A DNA stretch of 64,000 nucleotides from Streptomyces griseus subsp. griseus (GCF_003610995.1 NZ_CP032543.1:5084001-5148000); one strand, 5' to 3'. Counted from the first letter of the stretch, positions 28,184-37,191 are shown. The notes: a model not told the origin generated them from the letters alone. Program-made: numbers and translations.

Positions 28184-29161
28184 TCAGGCGACGTCGGGCA
28201 CCGTGCCCGCCGGGCCCCGGAAGGTCCGGCGGTAGGCGTTCGGCGTCGTCCCGAGCGTGCGCACGAACTGGTGGCGCAGGGTCGCCGCCGTACCGAACCC
28301 CGTCCGCCCCGCGATCGTGTCGACCGTCAGGCCGGAGGTCTCCAGCAGGTGCTGGGCCAGCAGCACCCGCTGCCGCAGCAGCCAGCGGTACGGGGTCGTC
28401 CCGGTTTCCTGCTGGAAGCGGCGGGCGAAGGTGCGCGGCGACATGTGCGCCAGCCCCGCCAACTGCTCGACCGACATCTCCTGGTCCAGGTGGTGTTCCA
28501 TCCACGCCAGGGTGGAGCCGACGGTGTCGCAGGCGCTCCGGGGCAGCGGGCGGCTGATGTACTGCGCCTGCCCGCCGTCCCGGTGCGGCGGCACCACCAT
28601 GCGCCGGGCGATCGTGTTGGCCGCGTCCTGCCCGTACGCCTGGCGTACGAGGTGGAGGCAGGCGTCGATCCCGGAGGCGGTCCCGGCCGAGGTGATCACC
28701 GGGCCCTCGTCGACGTACAGCACGTCCGGCTCCACGACCGCCTTCGGGTAGCGTCGGGCCAGCTCCGCCGCGTGGCGCCAGTGCGTCGTGCAGCGGCGGC
28801 CGTCCAGCAGGCCCGCCGCCCCGAGGATGAAGGCCCCGGAGCAGACGCTCAGCACCCGCGCCCCGCGCTCCACGGCCCGCCGCAGCGCGTCCAGTGCCTC
28901 GTCCGGATACACCCGGTCCATGAAGTGGCTGCCGGCCGGGACGGCGATGAGGTCGGCCTCCTCCAGCCGCTCCAGGCCGTGTTCGGTACGGATGGTGAAG
29001 CCGGCGTGGGTGCGCAGCTCGGGGCCCTCGGCGGAGACGACCGCGAAGTCGTGGACCGGCAGGCCCTCCTCGCTGCGGTCCAGGCCGAAGACCTCGCAGA
29101 CCACGCCGAGTTCGAAGGGGTGGACCTCGTCCAGCAGCAGGGCGGCGACGTTTTTCAGCAT
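28184..29161 (-). CDS. GlxA/AraC-family transcriptional regulator
   Basis: 325 residues: an N-terminal DJ-1/PfpI-like domain (about 1-180, with VLSVCSGAFILGAAGLLDGR around the nucleophile-elbow position) and a C-terminal AraC helix-turn-helix pair (SVEQLAGLAHMSPRTFARRFQQETG and TVDTIAGRTGFGTAATLRHQF). Such proteins usually activate metabolic genes. It is on the nrdAB strand and downstream of nrdB, so it could be equivalent to NrdS, the AraC-like gene linked to class Ia nrdAB in S. coelicolor, though a terminator and a plus-strand gene intervene. A palindromic repeat cluster lies just before its start. Confidence 0.82.
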   Translation of the reverse strand: MLKNVAALLLDEVHPFELGVVCEVFGLDRSEEGLPVHDFAVVSAEGPELRTHAGFTIRTEHGLERLEEADLIAVPAGSHFMDRVYPDEALDALRRAVERGARVLSVCSGAFILGAAGLLDGRRCTTHWRHAAELARRYPKAVVEPDVLYVDEGPVITSAGTASGIDACLHLVRQAYGQDAANTIARRMVVPPHRDGGQAQYISRPLPRSACDTVGSTLAWMEHHLDQEMSVEQLAGLAHMSPRTFARRFQQETGTTPYRWLLRQRVLLAQHLLETSGLTVDTIAGRTGFGTAATLRHQFVRTLGTTPNAYRRTFRGPAGTVPDVA

Positions 29162-29163
29162 GG

Positions 29164-29210
29164 AGTCAGTGTGGCAGTAATTTGATGCTGTGTGGCAGTG
29201 CTGCCACTGA
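29164..29210. promoter_or_regulatory. Repeat-rich divergent operator region
   Basis: GTGGCAG occurs at 29171-29177 and 29192-29198, 21 bp apart, and its inverse CTGCCAC at 29201-29207, making the palindrome GTGGCAG-TG-CTGCCAC. The cluster lies between the GlxA-type gene and the small plus-strand gene and is a likely autoregulatory site. Confidence 0.55.
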
Positions 29211-29242
29211 CTCTTCTCGGCGGCGCGGACGACAGTGGAGCC

Positions 29243-29452
29243 ATGAACCTCTTCCTGGACTACCTGACCGTTACCGCCCTCTTCGCCCTCGTCGCTCTCC
29301 CGGCCGCCCTCGGCCTCATCCGCGACCGCCGCATCGACCGCCAGCTGCGTGACGCGGAACGGGGGGAGGCGGCGCGTACGGAAACGGAGAGCGCCGCGCG
29401 ACCCTACAAGGTCACGCGGCGCTCCTACCCGAAGGGTTGGGCGAAGGCCTGA
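29243..29452 (+). CDS. Small membrane protein
   Basis: A 69-residue protein: one hydrophobic helix (YLTVTALFALVALPAALGLI), then a highly charged tail (RDRRIDRQLRDAERGEAART) ending in RRSYPKGWAKA. ATG 29243 follows GTGGAG. It is divergent from the GlxA-type regulator and shares the palindromic repeat region, so it may be that regulator's target. I do not recognise a family. Confidence 0.55.
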   Translation: MNLFLDYLTVTALFALVALPAALGLIRDRRIDRQLRDAERGEAARTETESAARPYKVTRRSYPKGWAKA

Positions 29453-29625
29453 AGCGGTCCGTGACTCCAGGACCGTTGGGGGCCCGGTGGCCGAAGCCCT
29501 GCCGCACCGTGGAGTCCACGCCGTCGACGGCACGCTTGACGGTCTTCTCACGGGTCAGCAGCGTGCGGATGCCCGCGAAGCGCCCTTCTGCCCTTCGGCC
29601 GGTTCTCGTCGGGCCGTCCGGGGAC

Positions 29626-29669
29626 GCGGAAGGCCCCACCGTGCTGCTGAGCACGGTGGGGCCTTCCGC
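29626..29669 (-). terminator. Terminator of the nrdAB operon
   Basis: A perfect 20-bp stem (29626-29645 with 29650-29669) and a GCTG loop begin 20 bp past the nrdB stop. It separates nrdAB from the downstream regulator gene. Confidence 0.85.
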
Positions 29670-29689
29670 CGTACGGAATCCGGAAGGGC

Positions 29690-30709
29690 CTAGAAGTCGT
29701 CGTCGAACCCGACCGAGCCCTCCACCGCCACCTGGTAGGCGGACGGGCGGCGCTCGAAGAAGTTCGTCAGCTCCTGGACGCCCTGGAGCTCCATGAAGGA
29801 GAACGGGTTCTCCGAGCCGTAGACCGTCGGGAAGCCCAGGCGGGCGAGGCGCTGGTCGGCGACGCACTCCAGGTACTGGCGCATCGACTCGGTGTTCATG
29901 CCCGGCAGGCCCTCGCCGCACAGGTCGCGGCCGAACTGGAGCTCCGCCTCGACCGCTTCCTTCAGCATGTCGGTGACCTGCTGCTGGAGCGCGTCGTCGA
30001 AGAGCTCCGGCTCCTCCTTGCGGACGGTGTCCACAACCTCGAACGCGAAGTTCATATGCATCGTCTCGTCACGGAACACCCAGTTGGTGCCCGTGGCGAG
30101 GCCGTGCAGCAGGCCGCGCGAGCGGAACCAGTACACGTACGCGAAGGCGCCGTAGAAGAACAGCCCCTCGATGCACGCCGCGAAGCAGATCAGGTTCAGC
30201 AGGAAGCGACGGCGGTCGGCCTTCGTCTCCAGGCGGTCGATCTTCTCGACCGAGTCCATCCACTTGAAGCAGAACTGGGCCTTCTCGCGGATCGAGGGGA
30301 TCTCCTCGACCGCGTCGAACGCCGCCGCCCGGTCGTCCGGGTCCGGCAGATAGGTGTCCAGCAGCGTCAGATAGAACTGGACGTGCACGGCCTCCTCGAA
30401 CAGCTGCCGCGACAGGTACAGCCGCGCCTCGGGGGAGTTGATGTGCTTGTACAGCGTCAGCACGAGGTTGTTGGAGACGATCGAGTCACCGGTCGCGAAG
30501 AACGCCACCAGCCGGCCGATCATGTGCTGCTCACCCGGCGACAGCTTCGCGAGGTCGGCGACGTCCGAGTGGAGGTCGACCTCCTCCACGGTCCAGGTGT
30601 TCTTGATCGCGTCCCGGTAGCGCTCGTAGAAGTCCGGGTAGCGCATGGGACGCAGGGTCAGCTCGAATCCCGGGTCGAGCAGGTTCTTCTCGTTGTTCGT
30701 GGTGCTCAT
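29690..30709 (-). CDS. nrdB: Ribonucleotide reductase class I beta subunit NrdB
   Basis: The radical-generating subunit of aerobic ribonucleotide reductase; 339 residues. Metal-site helices are visible as EEAVHVQFYLTLLD and DETMHMNFAFEV, with earlier acidic ligands in WTVEEVDLHSD. The C-terminal tail GSVGFDDDF is the acidic peptide that docks onto NrdA. Its start overlaps the nrdA stop by 1 bp, so the two subunits are translated together from the B12- and probably NrdR-controlled promoter. Confidence 0.93.
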   Translation of the reverse strand: MSTTNNEKNLLDPGFELTLRPMRYPDFYERYRDAIKNTWTVEEVDLHSDVADLAKLSPGEQHMIGRLVAFFATGDSIVSNNLVLTLYKHINSPEARLYLSRQLFEEAVHVQFYLTLLDTYLPDPDDRAAAFDAVEEIPSIREKAQFCFKWMDSVEKIDRLETKADRRRFLLNLICFAACIEGLFFYGAFAYVYWFRSRGLLHGLATGTNWVFRDETMHMNFAFEVVDTVRKEEPELFDDALQQQVTDMLKEAVEAELQFGRDLCGEGLPGMNTESMRQYLECVADQRLARLGFPTVYGSENPFSFMELQGVQELTNFFERRPSAYQVAVEGSVGFDDDF

Positions 30710-33123
30710 TACTGGCAGGCCTCGCAGGACTCAGGGTTTTCCAGGGAGCAGGCGATGGCGTCCGCGTCGGGAGCCGAAGCCTGCTGTACGGGAATGGGGG
30801 CGGCGGCCGACGCCTGACCGGACGCGGCACGGGCGATCCGGGTCGCCGGGCGCGAACGCAGGTAGTACGTCGTCTTCAGCCCCTGCTTCCAGGCGTACGC
30901 GTACATCGAGGAGAGCTTGCCGATCGTCGGCGTCTCCAGGAACAGGTTGAGCGACTGGCTCTGGTCGAGGAACGGCGTACGGGCCGCCGCCATGTCGATC
31001 AGGCCGCGCTGCGGGATCTCCCATGCCGTGCGGTACAGCGCCCGCACGTCCTCGGGGATCCAGGCGAAGCCCTGCACGGAGCCGCTGGCCTCGCGCAGCG
31101 CCTCACGGGTGCGGGCGTCCCACACGCCGAGCTTCTTCAGCTCGTCCACCAGGTAGGCGTTGACCTGGAGGAACTCACCGCTGAGCGTCTCGCGCTTGAA
31201 CAGGTTGGAGACCTGCGGCTCGATGCACTCGTACACACCGGCGATCGAGGCGATCGTGGCGGTCGGCGCGATGGCCAGAAGCAGCGAGTTACGCATACCG
31301 GTCTTCGCGACCCGGGCGCGCAGGGCCTCCCAGCGCTCCGGCCAGTTCAGCTCGGTGTCGTAGTGGTCGGGGTGCAGCACACCGCGCGCGGCCCGGGTCT
31401 CGGACCAGGCGGGCAGCGGGCCGGAGCGCTCGGCGAGGTCGCAGGACGCCTCGTACGCGGCGAGCATGATGCGCTCGGAGATCCGCGTCGAGAGCGCGCG
31501 GGCCTGCGGCGAGTCGAAGGGCATCCGCAGCTGGAAGAAGACGTCCTGGAGGCCCATCGCGCCCAGGCCGACCGGCCGCCAGCGGGAGTTGGAGCGCCCG
31601 GCCTGCTCGGTCGGGTAGAAGTTGATGTCGACGACCCGGTCCAGGAAGGTGACCGCGGTGCGGACCGTGGCGTCCAGGCGCTCCCAGTCGATGGAGCCGT
31701 TGGCCACGAAGGCGCCCAGGTTGACCGAGCCCAGGTTGCAGACGGCCGTCTCGCCGTCGTCGGTGACTTCGAGGATCTCGGTGCACAGGTTCGAGGAGTG
31801 CACGACCCGGCCCGGCTCGGCGGTCTGGTTCGCGGTCCGGTTGGAGGCGTCCTTGAACGTCATCCACCCCTGGCCGGTCTGCGCGAGGGTCCGCATCATC
31901 CGGCCGTACAGCTCGCGCGCCGGGATCGACTTGCGGGCCAGGCCCTTGGCCTCGGCCGCGCGGTAGGCCGCGTCGAACTCGTCGCCCCACAGGTCGACCA
32001 GCTCGGGCACCTCGGCGGGGGAGAACAGCGACCAGTCGGTGTCCGCGTCGACGCGGCGCATGAACTCGTCCGGGATCCAGTGCGCCAGGTTCAGGTTGTG
32101 CGTACGCCGCTGGTCCTCACCGGTGTTGTCGCGGAGCTCCAGGAACTCCTCGATGTCCGCGTGCCAGGTCTCCAGGTACACCGCCGCGGCGCCCTTGCGG
32201 CGGCCGCCCTGGTTCACCGCCGCCACCGAGGCGTCCAGCGTCTTGAGGAACGGCACGATGCCGTTGGAGTGCCCGTTGGTGCCCCGGATCAGCGAACCCC
32301 GGGCGCGGATACGGGAGTACGACAGACCGATGCCGCCCGCGTGCTTCGAGAGGCGCGCCACCTGGTGGTAGCGGTCGTAGATCGAGTCCAGCTCGTCCTT
32401 GGGCGAGTCCAGCAGGTAGCACGAGGACATCTGCGGGTGCCGGGTGCCGGAGTTGAAGAGCGTGGGGGAGGAGGGGAGGTAGTCCAGCCGGCTCATCAGT
32501 CGGTAGAGCGCGGCGACCTCGTCCAGCGCGCGCACCGACTCGTCCTCGGCCAGCCCCGCGGCCACGCGCAGCATGAAGTGCTGCGGGGTCTCGATGACCT
32601 GACGGGTGAGCGGGTGGCGCAGCAGGTAGCGGCTGTGCAGCGTGCGGAGGCCGAAGTAGCCGAAGCGGTCGTCGGCGCCGTCGGCCAGCGCCTGGTCGAC
32701 GAGTTCGTCCAGCGCGTCCGCGTGCAGCGCCACGAACGCGGCGGTGCGGTCCGCGATCAGGCCCTCGCGGTGACCCACCGCGACCGAGGCGGAGAAGTGC
32801 GTCGCGCCCTGGCCCGCGGCCTCGTCGGCGATCGTACGGGTCAGCAGCCGGGCGGCGAGCTGGGAGTACGCCGGGTCCTCGGAGATCAGCCCCGCCGCCG
32901 CCTCGGTGGCCAGCGAGCGCAGCTCGGCCTCGTCGGAGCGGGCGTTGCGCCCGCGCAGCGCGGAGGCGGCGACCCGTCCGGGGTCGGTGTCGGGCAGATC
33001 GACGGTGAGGTCGGTCAGGGTCCGCAGCAGGGCGGTCCCGGGTCCGTCGTTCGTGCCGTCGCCGGACGTGGTGGAGGCAGCGGATTCGGTGGCTGAAACC
33101 GGATCGGCGGGCGCGATGGTCAC
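30709..33123 (-). CDS. nrdA: Ribonucleotide reductase class I alpha subunit NrdA
   Basis: The catalytic subunit reducing ribonucleotides to deoxyribonucleotides. 804 residues; recognisable segments include SCYLLDSPKDELDSIYD, the active-site NLCTEILE and the C-terminal redox pair in ESCEACQ, which exchanges electrons with thioredoxin or glutaredoxin-like partners. GTG 33123 follows GAGGGAAAG. The gene is preceded by a cobalamin riboswitch, so the oxygen-dependent class I enzyme is shut down when vitamin B12 allows the class II enzyme (encoded elsewhere) to work. Confidence 0.94.
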   Translation of the reverse strand: MTIAPADPVSATESAASTTSGDGTNDGPGTALLRTLTDLTVDLPDTDPGRVAASALRGRNARSDEAELRSLATEAAAGLISEDPAYSQLAARLLTRTIADEAAGQGATHFSASVAVGHREGLIADRTAAFVALHADALDELVDQALADGADDRFGYFGLRTLHSRYLLRHPLTRQVIETPQHFMLRVAAGLAEDESVRALDEVAALYRLMSRLDYLPSSPTLFNSGTRHPQMSSCYLLDSPKDELDSIYDRYHQVARLSKHAGGIGLSYSRIRARGSLIRGTNGHSNGIVPFLKTLDASVAAVNQGGRRKGAAAVYLETWHADIEEFLELRDNTGEDQRRTHNLNLAHWIPDEFMRRVDADTDWSLFSPAEVPELVDLWGDEFDAAYRAAEAKGLARKSIPARELYGRMMRTLAQTGQGWMTFKDASNRTANQTAEPGRVVHSSNLCTEILEVTDDGETAVCNLGSVNLGAFVANGSIDWERLDATVRTAVTFLDRVVDINFYPTEQAGRSNSRWRPVGLGAMGLQDVFFQLRMPFDSPQARALSTRISERIMLAAYEASCDLAERSGPLPAWSETRAARGVLHPDHYDTELNWPERWEALRARVAKTGMRNSLLLAIAPTATIASIAGVYECIEPQVSNLFKRETLSGEFLQVNAYLVDELKKLGVWDARTREALREASGSVQGFAWIPEDVRALYRTAWEIPQRGLIDMAAARTPFLDQSQSLNLFLETPTIGKLSSMYAYAWKQGLKTTYYLRSRPATRIARAASGQASAAAPIPVQQASAPDADAIACSLENPESCEACQ

Positions 33124-33261
33124 TGGGCTTTCCCTCGCTCGGCTGGGGGCCGGCGGCGAGCGGGGAAACCGGGCAGCACGATGCCCTCCAGGGCAGCACT
33201 GCTACGGCGTCCACCGGCCCATCCGCGAGGCCCGGACGTCTGGCGTCCGGTTCGGTCGAGC

Positions 33262-33372
33262 CGGACGCACTGTCGACAGGTCTTCGGACTTCGGGTGTGC
33301 AAAAGCACACTGATCACACCGTTGCGGGACAGTTCCGGATTCGCACCGGATTCCCCTGCGGCGACAGCGAGG
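33262..33372 (-). promoter_or_regulatory. Cobalamin (adenosylcobalamin) riboswitch of nrdAB
   Basis: On the minus strand the hallmark elements follow in order: GGGGAATCCGGTGCGAATCC, GGAACTGTCCCGCAACGGTG, then AAGTCCGAAGACCTGTCGAC with the GCG after it. About 140 nt separate the aptamer from nrdA; that stretch contains repeated CTGCCC/GGGCAG segments that can form the switching hairpin. B12 binding should lower nrdAB expression, as shown for S. coelicolor. Confidence 0.9.
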
Positions 33373-33375
33373 TCG

Positions 33376-33423
33376 AGCATACATGTGGGGGGCGCTCGAT
33401 GAGGAAGCCCCCACATGTTGTGT
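33376..33423 (-). promoter_or_regulatory. Paired NrdR-like boxes at the nrdAB promoter
   Basis: Two related 16-bp sites, 33376-33391 and 33408-33423, each hold an ACATGT core flanked by a G/C run, in opposite orientation. The better one reads CCCCCACATGTTGTGT on the plus strand. Their centres are 32 bp apart, about three helical turns, the spacing known for NrdR. TATGCT within the first box could be the -10. Confidence 0.6.
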
Positions 33424-33517
33424 CGGCGTGAACAGATGTCGGTATGGCGGTCTGGCTTCTTCGCCCGGCTTTCTCCGTATCGGCGGCGCGCAGAGGCCCT
33501 CTTGGAGGGCGCGAAAA
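33424..33517. other. Intergenic remainder between nrdAB control region and cstA terminator
   Basis: Within the 447-bp gap 33124-33570, this part holds no gene, repeat or site that I can support. The rest of the gap is the nrdA leader with riboswitch, the NrdR-like boxes and the cstA-ybdD terminator. Confidence 0.5.
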
Positions 33518-33554
33518 GGGGCCGCCGCGCCCCTGGGAGGGGTGCGGCGGCCCC
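33518..33554 (-). terminator. Terminator of cstA-ybdD
   Basis: An 11-bp perfect outer stem (33518-33528 with 33544-33554) continues inward with GCCCC/GGGGT. It lies 16 bp beyond the ybdD stop. Confidence 0.8.
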
Positions 33555-33570
33555 GATCGGCCGGTGGCGG

Positions 33571-33774
33571 TCAGCAGCAGCGGAAGCCCTCGCGGGGGTC
33601 CGCCTCACGGGCGTCCGTGCGGCTCCGCTCGAAGGCCCGGCGGTCCATCACCGGCGTGTCCGGATCGTGAGCCCTCGCGTGCGCCACATAGCGGTCGTAC
33701 GTCGACTCGCCGGTCAGCTCACGGACGTACCAGCGGATCCGTCCGGCCACCCGTCGTACGTCCGCGAGGGTCAT
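33571..33774 (-). CDS. YbdD/YjiX family small protein
   Basis: A 67-residue basic protein. The family signature is clear: IRWYVRELTGESTYDRYVAHARAHDP, then MDRRAFERSRTDAREADP and a Cys-Cys end. YbdD/YjiX proteins almost always follow cstA-type peptide or pyruvate transporters and in E. coli are needed for their transport activity. The start overlaps the cstA stop as ATGA, so the two are translationally coupled. Confidence 0.88.
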   Translation of the reverse strand: MTLADVRRVAGRIRWYVRELTGESTYDRYVAHARAHDPDTPVMDRRAFERSRTDAREADPREGFRCC

Positions 33775-35996
33775 GTCCGGCTCCCCGTTCCCGCCGCTTC
33801 CTTGCGGATGCCGCCCTCGGGGCCGACACCGGCGGCGGCCAGTTCGGCCTTCTCCTCCTTGGTGGCGATGAGCGAGGCCGGGGCGACGAACTTGGACTGG
33901 ACGAACGGCGTCTCGTGGAGCCTGACGCTCTCCGGGTCGCGGATGGCGTTGAAGCAGACCCGCCCGGCATCCACCAGCACCACGATGATGAGGAGCGCGA
34001 AGAGCGCGCACAGCACCCCGTCGACGGTGGAGTTGGTGACGACGGTCTGCATGTCGTCCATGTTCTTGGCCGGCGGCAGCACCTCGCCCGCGTCGATGCC
34101 CGCCTGGTACTTGTCGCGCTGGGCGAAGAAGCCGACCTTCACGTCGGAGGAGAAGATCTTCTGCCAGCTCGCGGTGAGGGTGACGGCCACGTCCCAGGCG
34201 AGCGGCACCGCGGTGACCCACGCCCACTTCAGGCGGCCGGACTTGATCAGCAGGACGGTGCAGACGGCCAGCGCGACGGCGGCCAGCAGCTGGTTGGCGA
34301 TGCCGAAGAGCGGGAAGAGCTGGTTGATGCCGCCCAGCGGGTCGTGCACGCCGACCCAGAGGAAGTAGCCCCAGCCGCCCACCACGACCGCGCTGGCGAA
34401 CCAGACGCCCGGCTTCCAGGAGACCTCGCGGAACGGCTTGTAGGCGTTGCCCAGCATGTCCTGGAGCATGAAGCGCCCGACGCGGGTGCCGGCGTCCACG
34501 GTGGTGAGGATGAAGAGCGCCTCGAACATGATGGCGAAGTGGTACCAGAACGCCTTCATCGCGGTCCCGCCGATCACGGCGGAGAAGATCTCCGACATGC
34601 CGAGCGCGAACGTGGGCGCGCCGCCGGTCCGGGAGAGCAGGCTCGCCTCCTCGACGTCCTTGGCGGCCTGGGCCAGGGCGTCCGGCGTGATGGTGAAGCC
34701 GAAGTTGGCCACGGCCTGGGAGGCGGACTGGACGCTGTCGCCGATCACACCGACGGGCGCGTTGATGGCGAAGTAGAGGCCCGGGTCGATGATGCAGGCC
34801 GCGATCATCGCCATGATCGCGACGAACGACTCGACCAGCATGGCGCCGTAGCCGATCACCCGGATCTGCGTCTCCTTCTGGACCATCTTCGGCGTGGTGC
34901 CGGAGGAGACCAGGGAGTGGAAGCCGGAGAGCGCGCCGCAGGCGATGGTGATGAAGACGAAGGGGAACATGGAACCGGCGAAGACCGGCCCCGAGCCGCT
35001 GGTGGCGAAGTCGGTGACGGCCGGCATCTTCAGCGTCGGCAGCGCGACGATCACGCCGAGGGCCAGCAGCCCGATGGTGCCGACCTTCATGAAGGTGGAG
35101 AGGTAGTCGCGCGGCGCCAGCAGCAGCCAGACGGGGAGCACCGAGGCGAGGAACCCGTACACGATCATCCAGATGACCAGGGTGCCCGGCTCCAGCGTAA
35201 AGAAGTCCGCCCATGACGACTCGGCGACCCAGCCGCCGGAGACGATCGCGAGCAGCAGCAGCGCGACGCCGATGAGGGAGACCTCACTGACCTTGCCGGG
35301 CCGCAGGATGCGCAGGTAGACGCCCATGAAGAGGGCGATCGGGATCGTCATGCCGATGGAGAAGACGCCCCACGGCGAGTGGGCGAGCGCGTTCACGATG
35401 ACCAGTGCGAGGACCGCGAGCAGGATGATCATGATGATGAAGACCGCGACCAGGGCGGCGACGCCGCCGACCGGGCCGATCTCGTCGCGCGCCATCTGGC
35501 CGAGCGAACGGCCGTTGCGGCGGGTGGAGAAGAAGAGCGTCACCATGTCCTGCACGGCACCGGCGAAGATGACGCCGACGACGAGCCAGATCGTGCCCGG
35601 CAGATAGCCCATCTGCGCGGCGAGCACGGGGCCGACCAGCGGGCCCGCGCCCGCGATGGCGGCGAAGTGGTGGCCGAAGAGGACCCGGCGGTCGGTGGGG
35701 TGGAAGTCGACACCGTTGTCCAGCAGTTCGGCCGGGGTCGCGCGGTTCTTGTCCGCCTTGAGGACCCGGTTGGCGATGAACCGGGAGTAGAAGCGGTACG
35801 CGATGGCGTACGAGCCCAGCGCCGCCGCCAGCATCCAGGCGGCCGAGACCTCTTCACCGCGCGAGAGCGCGAGGGTGGCCCAGCCGATGGCGCCGACCAG
35901 GCCGACCAGGCTCCAGACGACTATGGACTTCGGGGACAGCGCCCGCCGTCCCGGTGCTTGTGGAACCGGTGGTGCTGGTGTGGGCGATTCCGGCAT
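33771..35996 (-). CDS. cstA: Carbon starvation protein CstA, peptide/pyruvate transporter
   Basis: A 741-residue integral membrane transporter with many helices. CstA signatures include RFYSRFIANRVLKADK, GHHFAAIAGAGPLVGPVLAAQMGY (in two conserved halves) and the C-terminal cytoplasmic tail starting near the last helix. The family imports peptides or pyruvate during carbon limitation. ATG 35996 (MPESPTPAPP, a Pro-rich N-terminus) is chosen; the frame stays open to 36221 but that stretch is Arg-rich shadow sequence. It forms an operon with ybdD and lies next to the dasR locus. Confidence 0.92.
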   Translation of the reverse strand: MPESPTPAPPVPQAPGRRALSPKSIVVWSLVGLVGAIGWATLALSRGEEVSAAWMLAAALGSYAIAYRFYSRFIANRVLKADKNRATPAELLDNGVDFHPTDRRVLFGHHFAAIAGAGPLVGPVLAAQMGYLPGTIWLVVGVIFAGAVQDMVTLFFSTRRNGRSLGQMARDEIGPVGGVAALVAVFIIMIILLAVLALVIVNALAHSPWGVFSIGMTIPIALFMGVYLRILRPGKVSEVSLIGVALLLLAIVSGGWVAESSWADFFTLEPGTLVIWMIVYGFLASVLPVWLLLAPRDYLSTFMKVGTIGLLALGVIVALPTLKMPAVTDFATSGSGPVFAGSMFPFVFITIACGALSGFHSLVSSGTTPKMVQKETQIRVIGYGAMLVESFVAIMAMIAACIIDPGLYFAINAPVGVIGDSVQSASQAVANFGFTITPDALAQAAKDVEEASLLSRTGGAPTFALGMSEIFSAVIGGTAMKAFWYHFAIMFEALFILTTVDAGTRVGRFMLQDMLGNAYKPFREVSWKPGVWFASAVVVGGWGYFLWVGVHDPLGGINQLFPLFGIANQLLAAVALAVCTVLLIKSGRLKWAWVTAVPLAWDVAVTLTASWQKIFSSDVKVGFFAQRDKYQAGIDAGEVLPPAKNMDDMQTVVTNSTVDGVLCALFALLIIVVLVDAGRVCFNAIRDPESVRLHETPFVQSKFVAPASLIATKEEKAELAAAGVGPEGGIRKEAAGTGSRT

Positions 35997-36184
35997 ATCG
36001 ATCCGTCCCCTCGCGTGATCACAGTCGTAACGTGCGCGAAATCTAGGTGGTACGGCCGCTCTCCGGAACCCCTGTCCGCATACCGGTCGCGTATCGCCGA
36101 TGCCTCCACCGAAGGTCCGCAGTAAGGACACGGACGGCAGGCGGAATCGGTTCACGCGGAGGGAAGCCGCCTGACCTGACCGAA

Positions 36185-36229
36185 AACAGGCGGTGGCCCG
36201 GGGAGGGAATCCCCGGGCCACCGCCTGTT
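36185..36229 (-). terminator. Terminator of dasR
   Basis: A perfect 19-bp stem (36185-36203 with 36211-36229) and a 7-nt loop begin 16 bp after the dasR stop. Confidence 0.88.
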
Positions 36230-36245
36230 CGCACGCTGTCGGCTC

Positions 36246-37010
36246 TCAGTCGGTCGGCCGCTTCAGACGGGCCACGAACTTGTACCGATCGCCCCGGTAC
36301 ACGGATCGCACCCACTCCACGGGTTCGCCCTGGCCATCGATGGAATGACGGGAGAGCATCAGCATCGGCAGCCCCACGTCCGTCCCCAGCAGACCGGCCT
36401 CGCGCGGGGTGGCGAGCGAGGTCTCGATGGTCTCCTCGGCCTCGGCGAGGCGGACGTCGTACACCTCGGCCAGCGCGGTGTAGAGCGAGGTGTACTTCAC
36501 CAGCGAGCGGCGCAGCGCCGGGAAGCGTTTGGCCGAAAGGTGGGTTGTCTCGATCGCCATCGGCTCTCCGCTGGCGAGCCGGAGTCTCTCGATGCGCAGC
36601 ACCCGGCCACCCGTGGAGATGTCCAGCAGTCCGGCGAGGGTGTCGTCCGCCGTGACGTAGCCGATGTCGAGGAGCTGGGAGGTCGGCTCCAGTCCCTGGG
36701 CGCGCATGTCCTCGGTGTACGAGGTCAGCTGGAGCGCCTGGGAGACCTTCGGCTTCGCGACGAACGTCCCCTTGCCCTGGATGCGTTCGAGCCGGCCCTC
36801 GACGACCAGCTCCTGAAGGGCCTGGCGCACGGTGGTGCGCGAGGTGTCGAACTCGGCCGCCAGGGTGCGTTCGGGCGGCACCGGGGTGCCGGGTGGCAAG
36901 GTATCGGTCATGTCGAGGAGATGGCGCTTGAGCCGGTAGTACTTTGGTACGCGCGCGGTGCGCGTACCGTTACCGGTCTCGCTCCCCGAACTGCCCCCGT
37001 CGGCACCCAT
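36246..37010 (-). CDS. dasR: GntR/HutC-family global regulator DasR
   Basis: Represses aminosugar uptake and catabolism, and antibiotic activator genes in S. coelicolor, releasing DNA on binding glucosamine 6-phosphate or GlcNAc 6-phosphate. From ATG 37010 it is 254 residues, the length of S. coelicolor DasR. The winged helix (about 20-90) includes [40 protein letters not shown] read in two parts; the UTRA effector domain follows, ending [16 protein letters not shown]. It is divergent from dasA with DasR operators between them. Confidence 0.95.
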   Translation of the reverse strand: MGADGGSSGSETGNGTRTARVPKYYRLKRHLLDMTDTLPPGTPVPPERTLAAEFDTSRTTVRQALQELVVEGRLERIQGKGTFVAKPKVSQALQLTSYTEDMRAQGLEPTSQLLDIGYVTADDTLAGLLDISTGGRVLRIERLRLASGEPMAIETTHLSAKRFPALRRSLVKYTSLYTALAEVYDVRLAEAEETIETSLATPREAGLLGTDVGLPMLMLSRHSIDGQGEPVEWVRSVYRGDRYKFVARLKRPTD

Positions 37011-37167
37011 GGCCCGCCTCTCCGACGCTTGCGTTACTGCCGTCACCGGCTCCTCCGTCTGTCGCGGCTCACATGGTGGCACGGTCCGGTCACGGGTCGT
37101 CGCCCTCCCTTAGGTGTCGGTCCTATAACGGACGCGAGTGCACTTCTTATACACCCTTGACACCCCT

Positions 37168-37183
37168 AAAGGTCTAGGCCAAG
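37168..37183. promoter_or_regulatory. DasR operator (dre), distal site before dasA
   Basis: AAAGGTCTAGGCCAAG keeps the GGTCTAGnCCA core of the dre consensus (ACTGGTCTAGACCACT-like). It lies 24 bp from the second dre in the dasR-dasA intergenic region. Confidence 0.65.
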
Positions 37184-37191
37184 CTCCCGGT

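Noticed and set aside
33444..35216. 590-codon plus-strand open frame opposite cstA
   Set aside because: Low-complexity His/Gly/Asp/Arg composition and crosses the terminator; cstA itself is certain.
35997..36221. N-terminal extension of cstA to 36221
   Set aside because: The extra residues are Arg/Gly/Pro-rich shadow sequence, while ATG 35996 gives the usual Pro-rich CstA start.
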